Shown here: one piece after another, positions 23,222-34,240 of the stretch
Numbering within the stretch: the first letter of the stretch is position 1
Layout: the number at the start of each line of letters is the position of its first letter
Assembly: GCA_023512835.1 (NCBI GenBank)
Contig: JAKCVP010000011.1
Coordinates: forward strand, 62,001-126,000
From: Taxillus chinensis
Lineage: Eukaryota; Streptophyta; Magnoliopsida; Santalales; Loranthaceae
DNA length: 64,000 nucleotides
Reading direction: 5' to 3'
Program-made: the position numbers and the translations under genes
Notes under the pieces: model-generated
The model's database searches: none
What the model saw: the letters and a program-made list of their open reading frames with translations, nothing else
What the model was told of the DNA's origin: nothing

Positions 23222-24734
23222 TTTGATAGTGGTTGTTTGGTGGTTTTGACTAAAAGTCGGGAGTGGTAGAAGAGTTGCTGGAGTGGATTGGATGTAGAGC
23301 TGTGGGATGAAGAGAAAGACAGACTTGGGGTGGAGACGAGCATGGGTCTTATATAGACAAAGGCGCCATGGACACACAGACCGCTGGAGGTGTTCAATGG
23401 GGGTGGATGGGAAAGCTGTCTGCCGCGACACCTGGACGAGCATCGCCTGCGACGGAAGCTCTCGCGGCCTATCAGGGCGTGGCGTGTCGGCTGGAGTCAT
23501 GCAGTCGAGAGCGACGCTTTGAGCTCCGACCCAGAGTTCCGTAGCTCTCGATGGCGCCGGCGCAAACCACGCAGGCGGTGCATAAGCGCCGCGACGGTTA
23601 CAGCTGGAGGTGTAGTCTGCTGGCCATGATGTGCATGGTCAGTCGAGATGCTGTGAGGGCCCGTCGGCGCTGGCCCCAAGGCGCGAGCGAGCGAGCACTG
23701 CTGCACGACATGGCTCGCTCAGCGGCAGGAGTGGCACACTGGTCTTCGCATGCGATAGCGAACGGCAAAGGCTACAGTACTTTGCACATGATGTGGCATC
23801 TGGTAGGCACCCACCCTGGCCTCAAGGAAGCTGGACCCATGTCATTGCAGCGTCTGGCAGCCGCTTGTTTTCCCGAGCGGCAAGTCGATGCGCAGAGTCG
23901 GTATGTCTTAACACGATAAAGTATCGAGAGGCAGCGCTGCGACTAGGCGTCTGGACACGGGCTCAGGCTCGATCTGACCCAAGCTACTTCCGGACTGAGG
24001 CGTGACGTCTCGGTGCCAGTAGGGGAGGGGAGGTGGCCGGGAGAGGCAGTAGCATCAGCTGATGGGTTGCGGCGAATCACTGGCGGACGGCGTGAGGTGG
24101 GCGTGGAGAAGCAACGAGTGGAAGTCATGGCTGTCGGGCGTGGCCGAGGTTGCGAGCCGTTCCTCCTCGTCGTTGGCTGCCACCTCAAACTGTACGGGCC
24201 GCTCGCCTCATCATTGTTCCTCGCTTTCCCCAGTCTGGTCTGTCTAGGTCCCGGGTCTGGTTACCTACAGCCTGCCTACGGCGCCAGAGACGCTGCGATT
24301 TCCGCTCGCAGTCCGCCGCGCCACTGCTGCTTCGAGTTACGGCCTGGCGACACCTGCCGAGCTTCACGACGAGCATTACGAACTGCAAACGGCACTTGGA
24401 ACAAAATGGCTTCGTAAGAGGAAAAACTTTATTCTTCTGACATGCAGAGGGGCACTATTTGCTTTGAGCACAGGCAGCCTGGCCAGCTCCAGAGTGCAGA
24501 CCGCGTCGGCTAACAGCTGGCCAACTCCTTGCCCAGTCTCGGGCGTGTCATCACAACCGATCGCTTTCGTCGTGACCCCCTTAAGGTCTTTCAGGGTCTT
24601 GCGCGTGACCAGGCGCTCGCTCCGCTTATCGGATCAGCTAAAGCTCGACATCATATGGAGGGGTTGATTTATTTCTGTGCCTAAACGTTAGCGTCGCCAG
24701 CTTCAGGACCCTTGGGGTCTGAGAAGGTTGTTCG
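23222..24734. other. Spacer between the two metallothionein genes
   Basis: It holds the promoter of metallothionein 1 and the 3' region of metallothionein 2. No further Cys-rich micro-ORF was found by eye. Longer open frames in this GC-rich stretch have no recognisable domain. Confidence 0.4.
23348..23355 (-). promoter_or_regulatory. TATA box of metallothionein 1
   Basis: TATATAAG read on the minus strand, 127-134 bp before the ATG at 23221. A canonical TATA box is typical of strongly inducible fungal genes. Confidence 0.6.
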
Positions 24735-24809
24735 TCAACATACGCCGCAGGTGCAGGCAGATCCGCAGTTGCAGGCATCGCCGCAGGAGCAGGTGCAAGG
24801 GCCGAGCAT
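24735..24809 (-). CDS. Metallothionein 2, 24 residues
   Basis: An intronless 24-residue ORF starting at ATG 24809: MLGPCTCSCGDACNCGS followed by ACTCGVC. It has eight Cys, mostly C-x-C pairs (positions 5, 7, 9, 13, 15, 19, 21, 24), no aromatics and no Lys. It shares the ATCAAAATG start context, the 'GPC' opening and the central 'CNC' with metallothionein 1 on the same strand 1.5 kb away, so the two are likely diverged tandem paralogues. A GTATGT immediately after the Gly-22 codon could act as a splice donor, giving an alternative C-terminus, but no convincing acceptor in frame was seen. Confidence 0.8.
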   Translation of the reverse strand: MLGPCTCSCGDACNCGSACTCGVC

Positions 24810-25454
24810 TTTGATTGAGGGAGTTGTTGAGGGGTTTGAGTTGGTTTGGGTTGCGTAGGGTTCTGTTGGAGGAGCTGTAGCTGCCTGGTGACACTGGGCA
24901 GGCTGGGCGTTTATATATACAGCGCACTACGCGCGATAGACAAGAATACCTGCTCATAAAGATATGTTGTGATCAGTCTGCATGCCTAGACGCTCCCGCG
25001 AGCAAATCAATGGACGCGGCCTTTGTCGGACTACGTCGCTGGGCCCGCTCTCAGCCTGGGTGACCGGCGATGATCTTGCCACAGACACAAAGCACTTGCC
25101 GAGCGCCATTGCTGGGGTCCAATGTCGCCCCGTCGCCTGAGGCTGCAGTACAGCTCAAGAACCTGATTGCGCGCGGAACGGCAGACGCGCATGCTCCACT
25201 TCTCTTATCTTTCAATGCTCATGCGCGGGATTGGCAGTGGCTCGACTTCCAGGGTCCTCTGGCTCATGTGGTGGGGCCCCTGGGGAGCCCATGCGACCTC
25301 GCGGACCCAATCAGCTTTCCAACCAAGCCAATCTGAGTCTTCCCTAGCTTACCAGAAATGTTCGAACAATGGAACACATAGTGATATCGCTAAGCGGCGG
25401 TGGACTTGGCCACGTCAGGGCCTCGATAAGCGTTCTGGATAGTCGCAGCATCGT
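24810..25454. other. Promoter of metallothionein 2 and 3' side of rrd1
   Basis: Beyond the TATA element no gene or repeat is supported. Confidence 0.45.
24911..24919 (-). promoter_or_regulatory. TATA box of metallothionein 2
   Basis: TATATATAA on the minus strand, about 102 bp before the ATG at 24809, matching the placement seen in front of metallothionein 1. Confidence 0.6.
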
Positions 25455-26774
25455 TCAGTCAAAAGGCAAGCGGCGCAAGCCACTGTCACCCATTCTTTTG
25501 AGCATCTCCTGACGCGCCCCAACACTACTGGGCACCTTGATACCGCAGCAGTCTCCCCACGAGTTCGCGTTGTGCGCATGACCCTCATGACCTTCGGCAA
25601 CGCGTTGCTCGCCGTCTCCTGGAGCTGTACCCTCTTCTTCTTCTCCGTAGCTAGCTTCGGTCATTCCCGGAGAGGCGGGGATCATGCCTCCGAAGAGGAA
25701 ATGCTGAGCAACCGGCAGCTTGTGAAGCACTTCATGTATGAACATCTTCTTCATGCCACCGTAGATCTTGCCCCATCCCTCACGGACACCTGATATGTCA
25801 TCAAGCATCGGGCTGTGCCATCTGAGGCCTTGCACTGTCTTTGTCGCGTTCACCTGACGCACCATGTCCAAGTAAAGATATTCATCGCCGTAGCTTTCGA
25901 TAGTCGCTTCTGAGTGTATGGCTAGTGGCCGGATGAAAGGATGCGTTTGTAGCTGGCTGGCTCCGAAGAGGAATGGAAGGAAGTGGTAGTCGTCAAGTCC
26001 CCACACTCCATGAGACCCTGCCGGTTCTAGGTAGTATGTCGTCTGCAGTGCCCGCATGAGATCCAGGTATTTCGGGAAAAGGACAAGAGCCAGAGAAGGG
26101 AATGCTGAAGACGGAAGCAGAGATAGTCTGTTGAGGCAGAGAAGATACATGAAGTAATTGAGCTCGTGGCCTGATCCATAGTCGATGCGGATGCCAGAGC
26201 CGAAGGAGGAGACAAAGTACGTCTCGAATTCGTCAAGAGCGTCATTCGATAGGTTGGGAAAGCAGGATTCATGCCAGTTCCTTGTCCTCTCTGTGACCGA
26301 TGCAAGGAACTGTTTGAAGATAGGGTTGCCGAACCTGGATCCTGTGTCTTCTGCTGGGTTTTCTTGAAGAGCAACCGACGCTTCGTCCAATATCTCACTC
26401 AGCTTCTTCACGGTGGGGTGTAGAGGCTCGTTCTTGACGGTGGAGATGGCTTTGTCTTTGACCGAGTCACTTATGTTGAAGATGAAGGCGACAATCAGGG
26501 TGTAGGTGGGCGACTTGAGGAATAGATCATGATCCTTGGGCGAGAGAATACGGCGGGTAGGGTGGACATATTCGAGATGTTCAAGGGAAGGTGGTTCTGG
26601 GAGGGTAGGTGTTGATGGCCCGCTCGAGGTCGGCCTATCGATGGGCTTCTTGTTTCGACGCGGAATGAGCTTTGGCAATTGCTGAGACAGGTCTGAAGGC
26701 TTGTCTGGGATCAGGCTGTCTGGCACAGGATGTTTGGGGTCAGCACCGACATGCAGAGTCGTTGCCGAAGGCAT
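25455..26774 (-). CDS. rrd1: PP2A phosphatase activator (PTPA), Rrd1
   Basis: A single-exon gene of 439 residues starting at ATG 26774 (MPSATTLHVG); the frame is open 27 codons further upstream. The PTPA fold is recognised by 'RFGNPIFKQFL', 'DYGSGHELNYFMYLLCL', 'GVWGLDDYHFLPFLFGASQL' and 'GWGKIYGGMKKMFIHEVLHK'. These surround the peptidyl-prolyl isomerase/ATP-binding cleft. The C-terminus, 'WGDCCGIKVPSS' to 'LRRLPFD', is of the Rrd1 type rather than Rrd2. The family activates PP2A catalytic subunits. The Pro/Ser-rich N-terminal 70 residues are variable. It is divergent from het-c. Confidence 0.92.
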   Translation of the reverse strand: MPSATTLHVGADPKHPVPDSLIPDKPSDLSQQLPKLIPRRNKKPIDRPTSSGPSTPTLPEPPSLEHLEYVHPTRRILSPKDHDLFLKSPTYTLIVAFIFNISDSVKDKAISTVKNEPLHPTVKKLSEILDEASVALQENPAEDTGSRFGNPIFKQFLASVTERTRNWHESCFPNLSNDALDEFETYFVSSFGSGIRIDYGSGHELNYFMYLLCLNRLSLLPSSAFPSLALVLFPKYLDLMRALQTTYYLEPAGSHGVWGLDDYHFLPFLFGASQLQTHPFIRPLAIHSEATIESYGDEYLYLDMVRQVNATKTVQGLRWHSPMLDDISGVREGWGKIYGGMKKMFIHEVLHKLPVAQHFLFGGMIPASPGMTEASYGEEEEGTAPGDGEQRVAEGHEGHAHNANSWGDCCGIKVPSSVGARQEMLKRMGDSGLRRLPFD

Positions 26775-27240
26775 TGTGTGTGCGGCGTGCAGTGGGTCAG
26801 AAAGACGGTGATGGACGAGGTCAGGATGGACAAGTGTGGTTGGACGACACGGCAATGTGGATGTCCCTGGATGGCCAGGAGCTCAAGGGTCTAGATACTT
26901 GGCCGTCCTTGCATTTTCCTAGCCCTTCTTCTCTCCCGGGGTCCTCTACGCTACAAGTGCCCTCAGATGAGCTTGTACAGGTCTGCAAAAGCTCGTTTGA
27001 GCGCAACCGCCTTTGAAGATGCATCATCACTCGCTACGAGATCCATGCCTCTCACCTTCCAATCAGCTGGTGGGGCTATCCTTGGCAGCGGGGGGCACTT
27101 CCCTCGTTCACCACCTGCGCCCATGGCATCACACAGCTGCACATATCAAACTGGCGTCTTCTACTTTTCCACTTGAGCTTCCTGTACGACTTTCTTGCTG
27201 GCTTCCTCGTTCGCGCGTCCGCTGTGCATGACGTTCAAAC
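26775..27240. promoter_or_regulatory. Divergent promoter region rrd1 / het-c
   Basis: 466 bp separate the two start codons. No gene is seen in it; pyrimidine-rich tracts occur on the het-c side. Confidence 0.45.
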
Positions 27241-30200
27241 ATGGCGTCTCTGAAATCATCAACCACCCTGCTCCTCGGCGCCTTCGTCATTCTAGTAGTC
27301 CTACCAAAGTACTCCTATGCTTTCGGTGCAGGTAACATTGGCTCGACCTCGAAGATTGAAGGCATCAATTGGCGTCATGGTGACATCGAAGACACTCTGC
27401 TGACCATCCTCATGGCTCGAGCAGCTGGCGGAAAGAAGTTCACCAAACTACAAGTCAAGCAGACTTACTGGGGCAGCTGGCTGCGTGACTATTCTCAGGC
27501 TATTGATGTCGGTACCGTAAAGTCTGTCTCTGCCGAGGCCATTCGCATCATTCTGTGGGTCCTTGGCTTTCTGTCCTTCGGGTATGGTACGCGAGAGTTC
27601 GAGGTGACTGCTGAACGCCTAGGTTGTTATCGACCTGAGGAGTAAGTCATGTCCATTCCGTAAAAGAGCCATGTTCTGACTTGATACTGTAGACACATTG
27701 ACAATCCAAAGGATTATGCCGACAACATTGATGCTCGTCAATATGATGTGAGTGTGCAAGCTTCTACATGCACGATGTCCTCGTTCAAGATATCTTACTG
27801 ATGGGTTCCTGTAGCGACGCCTGAGAGGTCCTGTCAATGAGAAGATAGAACTTGCAATCGATCCCCAGACCGGCATGAAGAACTACATTGCAAACGATCG
27901 TGCCGGTATACAGACCAGCTCGGCCCTGATCCGTGACTTGTTTGGTCGCTGCATTCATCTGGGCCGTCAGTATGCTCGGTCGAGGAACGAGAATGACCTG
28001 TTCGAAGCTCTCAGACTGCTCGGCACTGGCCTCCATTGCCTCGAGGATTTTTCTGCGCATTCCAATTACACTGAGTTGGCTCTGATTGAATTGGGCGAAC
28101 GGGACGTGTTCCCTCACGTTGGCCGGAACTGCTTGTTGCAGATTCAAGGAGCTCGTAACAAGGTCTATCCAATTGTGACTGGGTAAGTCCCTCTCAGATG
28201 CAGCTTGTCTTTCGTGGCTGGCTTCTTGGTTCCTGTCACGGCCGCTAATCTTTTGCGTACGTGTAGCACATTCGGTGGAGTTGATTTCCTGCACAGTGTC
28301 GTGGGTGAGTTCAGCGACAAGGCTAAACAGTCTGAGATTCAAGAGCTTGAGGGCGCCATTGCAGAGACGCAAAGCCAGGAGAGTGCCAGTCTCATCAAGA
28401 ACCTCCTAGATCAACTTCCATCTGGTCTACTTGGCGGAGATAAGAAGAACGAAGTTGATCAGCTCCAGGCAAACGCTGCTGCGGCACAGATGAACGGCCT
28501 CAAGATTTCTCCCAAGCAGCCAGAAGAGTTCACTCGCCAGATGCAGGAGATTTCGCGTCAGATTTATCCCATGCTCGAGTTTCATGACAATCTCGTTCGC
28601 AGCATCAATGAGGCCATTGAGAAGATCCCAGTCCTACCAGCTCTGATCGAGCAGATTCAAGATCAAGTCAGCATCTTTGTTTTCAGCCTGATGGCGCCCT
28701 TTGTCGTACCTTTGATTAAGCAGGTCAAGGCAGAATTGGCTACAGGATCGAGTGAAGTAATCCAGAGCAGTCAAGACAAGCAACACAACACCTTCCGCAA
28801 CGACTACGAAGACAATCCGACGCACTCTATGCTTTCGAAGGATCACTTCTCCAATATCCTGAACACGCCCGCTGGACAGACCGCGAGTGCCATGCTGAAA
28901 TGGGTCGTGCCACAAATCATGGCAGCGTGGGATGACGAGCGCATAGATGCAGACCGAACAATCAACCGCATTACCAACGGCGTCTTCCATCATCCCGCGT
29001 TGCGTGAGTACGGCGATGATGGTGCCCGTGACTGCCGCCAGATCATGTTTGGCGTTGTTCAGCGTTGGTGGTCCGAGCAGGATGATCGCGACCGTCAGGC
29101 TCTCCGTTCCCAGCTCAGCCGCGAAGGTGTCGAACAAGGTCGCAACCATAAAGAAGGCGTCGAGGACTGCGGCCACGGATGTGGAAAGCCCATCAAGATT
29201 GCTCAAGGAGGAGGTGGCGGCGGTGGCAACATTCTCGGTGGCATCACAGGCACCTACGGAACCAGCGGCAACTCCGCCGTTCAACACGTTCAGAACCTCG
29301 CAAGCGAAGCAGCCGGCGGGGGTGAAATAGGCGGCATTGTCGGCGGCCTCGTCGGCGGCGTAGGAGCTTCACTCCTAGGCGGCGCTTTCGGCGGCTCAAA
29401 AGATACAAAGTCGAGCTGGCAAGACGAAGGCCGCAACACATCTGGCGGGTACTCGCAGTCCTACGGTGAAGCAGCTCACCACCCCGCAGGCAGAGGAGAC
29501 TCTGAACGGTGGGGTCAGAGCGAATACAAGGAAACGACGTACCCTGGCGGCCGCCAACGTCAAGAATACTCCCGATATGAGCAATCCTCCTCGAATGACC
29601 GTGCAGACTATGGCTACCAGAAGACCACCGAGACTCGCCCGTCGTACGGCGGCGAGGGCGGCTTTGTCGAACGCACAGAAGAGCGCTTCTCGCGCGGTGA
29701 CAATCGCTGGGAAACTCAAGTTAGCGAGCAGCGCTTCAATGAGTCGAATCAGCATGAGTCGCGTCATCATGGCCGTCGTGGATCCGACAGCGATGACGAC
29801 GATGATGACTGGGAGAAGAAGCAGCGCAAAGCGGAGAAGAAGGCTCGCAAGCAGCGCGAGGAGCAGGAGAAAGCCATGCGAAAGCAGGGCTACGGCGACT
29901 ACGCCTCAGAAGACAGAATTCGCCGCGACGCACAGGAATCCTCGTATGGCGGCGGCGGTAGTAGCGGTGGGTATGGACGTGGAGACGAAGAGCACCACGG
30001 CGGCTACGGCCAGGAAGAGTATGGCAGCCGTCAGGAAGAACGGAGGAGCAACTACGGCCAGAGCGAGTACGGCCGTCAAGAAGAGCGTCGAGACAATTAT
30101 GGCCAAGGCGAATACGGACGTCAAGAACGCACGGGAGGTTACGGCCAGAGCGAGTACGGACGTCAGGAAGAGCGCCGAGGCGGAGGCGGAGGCGGAGGGT

Positions 30201-30397
30201 ATGGTCGAGAAGAGTACTCTGAGCGACCTCAGCGCGACTACGGAGGCGGCTACGAAGATGAGCGTCGCGGTGGTGGTGGTGGCGGCGGTTTCCTAGACCA
30301 AGCGCAGAGTTTCGTCGAGGAGAATTTCGGGGGTGGTGAGGATGATCAGCGGAGGGAGTACGGTGGGGGTGGGCGCCGTGGAGGATATGAGTACTAG
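27241..30397 (+). CDS. het-c: HET-C heterokaryon incompatibility protein
   Basis: Four exons: 27241-27641, 27693-27747, 27815-28182 and 28267-30397, encoding 984 residues. A signal peptide (about 1-27, ending 'PKYSYA') precedes the conserved HET-C domain ('INWRHGDIEDTLL', 'KQTYWGSWLRDYSQAIDVG', 'LHCLEDFSAHSNYTELALIE'). The region from about 630 is low-complexity: Gly-rich segments, an acidic run (SDDDDDDW near 782), and YGQ-EYGRQEERR repeats at about 854-912. In Neurospora, allelic differences in HET-C trigger incompatibility between strains (family knowledge). Whether this allele does so cannot be told. The C-terminal tail resembles the Gly-rich tail of that protein. Confidence 0.93.
30003..30180 (+). 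repeat. In-frame tandem repeats in het-c
   Basis: Four degenerate units of about 14-16 codons, each built on Y-G-Q-x-E-Y-G-x-R-Q-E-E-R. DNA similarity between units is high at the GGCCAGAGCGAGTACGG core, so unit number could change by slippage or unequal exchange. Confidence 0.8.
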
Positions 30398-30911
30398 CCT
30401 GCCTGCCTTCTGAATGGGGTACTGTATCACCGACGAGTGATGCAGATTACTCTCGAGGTCAATAGTCTAGCGTGGCGTGCGCGGCTAGCGAAAAGCAAAT
30501 ATGAATGGTATGGACGAGCAAGTTGCCGTGTCTTGCATGTTTACACGTCTTTTGCTCGGATGAGGTGTGTAGGTAGGTAGAGGGAGTATATGCATCTGGG
30601 CCAGATGCTCCCGGCCACGAGATGGGTTGAGACACTCTGAACCTCTCGGCTCAACATGAAGTTCTATTGCGCTTCCTACCTAGATGTGTAGCTAAATCAG
30701 CATTGAATTTGATTACACCCATCAAGGAATCAAGACTGCAGCTCATTCGCATCCACACGTCGAAAGATCATGTATCGAACTAGCCTCAAAGAACACATCG
30801 TCCAACGCCATAGACAAGCAGAGAGAGAGATCATCAACGTCATAATCATTAGGTAAATATACAACACATCATCATAAATAGCGTAGACCAAGCAGCAGTC
30901 CCGAATCTGGT
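30398..30911. other. Convergent 3' spacer het-c / MFS gene
   Basis: AT-richer than its surroundings, with no supported gene. Confidence 0.5.
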
Positions 30912-32761
30912 TTACACAACACTCGTCTGAACCTCTTTACTCTCCGCCATCTTGCGCATCTGCCTCTGTCTTCTCTTCTCCTCGAGCTCATCCTTTTCCT
31001 TCTGCTTCAACTCCAGCTCTTGACAAAACGCACTCCGCGCCCGAATAGCCGGTCCATACCGAATGAACACAAACGGGATTGCACACATGGCCACGCACAA
31101 GAAGCCCAGCAGACTACTGCCCCACGCTATGCCTAGTTTCTCATACAGAGGGCGGCCTGCAAAGGGGAGTACAGCACCGAAGAGCGAACGAGCAGAAGAC
31201 GCAGCGCCCACGGCTGAAGCAGCAAAGACTCGGTATGCGTCGACAAGGTAGTTGATCAGCGCCATGAAGAGGAGCAGGAAGCCTGTTCCGTACGGCACGC
31301 CGCCTAGGATAGGTACGATCCAGTGGACATCAGAGCGCGCTGACCAACCTATCCAGAAGACGCCAGCGGTGAATAGTGGACCGCCTATGCATGCTAGGGG
31401 TAGGCGACGATACTCCTCTTGTTCGGCCCATGCTTTGTTAAGCGCCTGCGCTTTACGAAGATACGCGTCCCACCAGAGGTAAATGCCACAGGCAATGATG
31501 GCTCCAACTCCAATACCCAAAAAAGCCAGGCCTTCTTCTCCCGGTGTGAAACCGTACACAGGCGGGAAGATGAGTGGAAAGACTTGGTATAGGATATACT
31601 GAATGGCGTAGATGAAAGAGAGGAATAGACACGAAAAGATGACTATTGCTTCAAAGAACAGCATGCGGAACGGGCGGCCGAGGAAGACAGTGATGACTTC
31701 CCGTGTGGTTGTCTTCTCGAGGTCGAGTGGAGCCCAGATGTTGGAGTTCGGACCTGCTTCCTTTCGCATTTTCCTTGCTCGTCGTTGAAGAATAACAGGA
31801 CCATAAGTCTCCGGCAGAAAGAGCAGCGGCACAACGGTTGCTCCTGCAAAAATCAGGCAGAACCAGAAGGGCCACTGCCAGCTGTATGCACTCAGATATC
31901 CTGCTGCGATTGGAGATGCGATAGGTCCCCAGGTTGTTGCTGTCATGAACAAGGCCATGGCGCGACCTCGAGCAACCGGGTCATCGTAGAGGTCTGCATA
32001 GATACCGCCCGTGACTGAAATGGGACTTGAGGCAAAGACCCCGGTCAAAAAGCGAAATATCAGGAAGCCATACCACGTCGGTGCAAGGGCAGTTCCCAGA
32101 CTGAAGGCAATATAACCCACGAAGGTCCCAATCATCACATACTGCCGGCCAAATGACTCGCTTAACGGCGAGAAGAGTAGCGGCCCTGGCACGTACCCAA
32201 TCAGGAAGACTGAGTTTGGCAGGACCTGCTGCGCCTGAATCGTGACACCGTAATGCTCAGAAAGAGGCCCGATGTCTGTACTAGGAATTGCGCTTCCCAG
32301 GGTACTGTTCACAACCGTGACCACGCCGAGAAGGACAATGAGGGCCTTTGCGGTCGAGCTCCAGTTATAGGGATTTTCAGGGTCGTCGGGCATGAAGGTG
32401 ATGACGTTCTTTGAGTATGTGCTTGTCAGTTCCAAGGCATTATCGCTCTCTTCTGATGTCTCAGCGGCGTTCCCATGGATACGGTACTCCCTGTCAACAT
32501 CCTTGATATTTGTGCGAGAGACTGATCGAGCGAGAGATCTTGATCTTGAACGAGTTGCTTAGGAGAAAGATGCATGTCAGTGAAGACTAGGGGATGCATC
32601 AACAAGTTATGGGGATTCATACATGCTTTGCCGGATCTTTGTGACCTTGACCTCCTCGGGTATCTCTTTTCCTCATCGTCCGCATGCTGAGGCGACTGAG
32701 GCTCATAAATCTCTTCGTCATGCTGATCATGCTTGTCGCTATAGCCGGATGAGGACGACAT
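30912..32761 (-). CDS. MFS transporter, DHA1 (drug/polyamine:H+ antiporter) type
   Basis: Two exons, 32761-32623 and 32557-30912, encoding 594 residues; the 65-nt intron has a CTGAC branch point. The charged cytoplasmic N-terminus has Arg/Ser-rich segments (RSRSLARSVSRTN) and leads to 'PDDPENPYNWSS', the usual entry to helix 1 in this family. About 12 membrane helices follow, with the loop 2-3 motif 'GPLLFSPLSESFGRQYVMIG' and the loop 4-5 R-G-R motif 'YDDPVARGRAMALF'. The tail is a charged coiled coil (EKDELEEKRRQRQMRK). Substrate unknown; members export drugs or polyamines across the plasma membrane. Confidence 0.9.
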
Positions 32762-33289
32762 GGTGAGCGCTAGGGCAGCTGACAGCTACCATCAGAACTA
32801 CAGGTGTGAGCAAAGAATAGAAACAGACAAAATTCAAAAAGTTGCGCCAACAGGTTGTATCATGAATTCGGCATTGACGTCGCGGCTCCTTCCCCGCCAT
32901 GGCCACCAGTCTGCCCGCTACTGAGCCCGCTGGTGGGCTTGATCGGCACCATTGATCCGAATTTCTAAGCACTCGTTCAGCCCTACTGCACGTCCTGCAC
33001 GCCCTGCTACGGCCGGTGCGTGTGCACAGGCCCAGCGAGTCAAGTCGGTTGGTGCAATTGGTGGTCTTTACCAAGTCGCGTAGATCGTGGCTGGCGATGA
33101 TCATGGTGTGCTTGCGTACCCACTGATGGCCGTGCCACGGCTATGGCGAGCGCCTCCAAGATAATTACTGCATAATGTCGTCTGACCTCGTGCCAAGCAA
33201 CCAAACTTATGAAGCTGGCGCACTTGTCTGTCGCCGCGTCATTTGTCTTCCTGGATTGTATTTGGCGTGCTGTCGACGATTGTATGAGT
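32762..33289. other. Upstream region of the MFS gene
   Basis: No gene or structured element is recognised in these 528 bp, which also contain the 3' end region of the prefoldin gene. Confidence 0.45.
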
Positions 33290-33884
33290 TTATCGCTCGA
33301 GATTGATGCTTTTTCCAAAGCGTGCATAGAGCGTGACTTTCAGCTCCTCCATCTCATCACGGATTCCAGACACTTTGGACTCAAGACCAGTGATTTCCTC
33401 GTCTATTTTAGTGGTAGAATCTGCGAGGAGCTCTTGGATCTTTGAGACCGGCAACTGCACAAATGAGTCGCCGACCTTGTAACTGAGGTGCTGTTAATGA
33501 GACATCCGTGGGGTGGTCTACAGAGGTACCGGTTAGAGCTTTGGCGCAGACATACGGGATCTTATCATCTTCATCCGCCAACTCGAGTTCGTTCGATACT
33601 TCTTCGAGGTCTTCCTTCTCCTTCTAAGAATGCTTTGCATTAGCCGGGGGGCCCTCATTTTAAGTGAGGGTAGAGTCGAGCGCAAACGCACTTGCTTGGT
33701 CTTCAGTTGTTCCTCGATTATGCTTTCCTTTCCATTCAGTCGACTGAATTTGTTGATCTTGTCTTGGTCTTCGCGTCTGACTTCAATCTCTTCGGTGGTT
33801 TCGTCCTCTTTCGACAGCTAGAGGGCCAGTGAGCGACGGTGCAGATCAAGTCAAGTGGAGTGGGCTTACCATGCGACGCTCCAT
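33290..33884 (-). CDS. gim3: Prefoldin subunit 4 (Gim3)
   Basis: Four short exons: 33884-33870, 33817-33692, 33623-33556 and 33482-33290, together 133 residues. The first exon encodes only MERRM. The spliced protein has the two coiled coils of a beta-type prefoldin around the hairpin 'YKVGDSFVQLPVSKIQELL', which is diagnostic of subunit 4. It ends 'VTLYARFGKSINLER'. The complex delivers unfolded actin and tubulin to the cytosolic chaperonin. All introns have canonical ends, and the last uses the second of two nearby acceptors (CCTCAG). It is divergent from the nitrilase gene. Confidence 0.93.
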
Positions 33885-34240
33885 CTTCAAAGGCTAGGCC
33901 CAGTCAAGAGCAGAGGAGAGTGTGTATCAAGTGAAGTTTGCGGTCTGAATCAAAAAGCGGCTGGCTGGTCGCACTGTCCTTGACCCCAGCCGTGCCAGCT
34001 CATGAAATTTAGCTAAGCAGCTTGGGGATGGCGGGCGGGCGAGAGCGGGCGCTGCGGGGCGCAAAGCGTCACAATCAAATGCCTTCAACAGCTGCATTCG
34101 CTATACTACCTCCCGGGTGGTTGCTCCCTCAAAGCAGACACGGGAAATTATCAGATTTCTTTCTGGCGCTTGGTTCTCATCAGTCTCGTCTAGACCTTCA
34201 ATAGACAACTTCTGTGTTTCAGACCCCGGCCGGCTCTACA
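33885..34240. promoter_or_regulatory. Divergent promoter region gim3 / nitrilase
   Basis: 356 bp lie between the two start codons. No coding sequence is supported. Confidence 0.45.
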
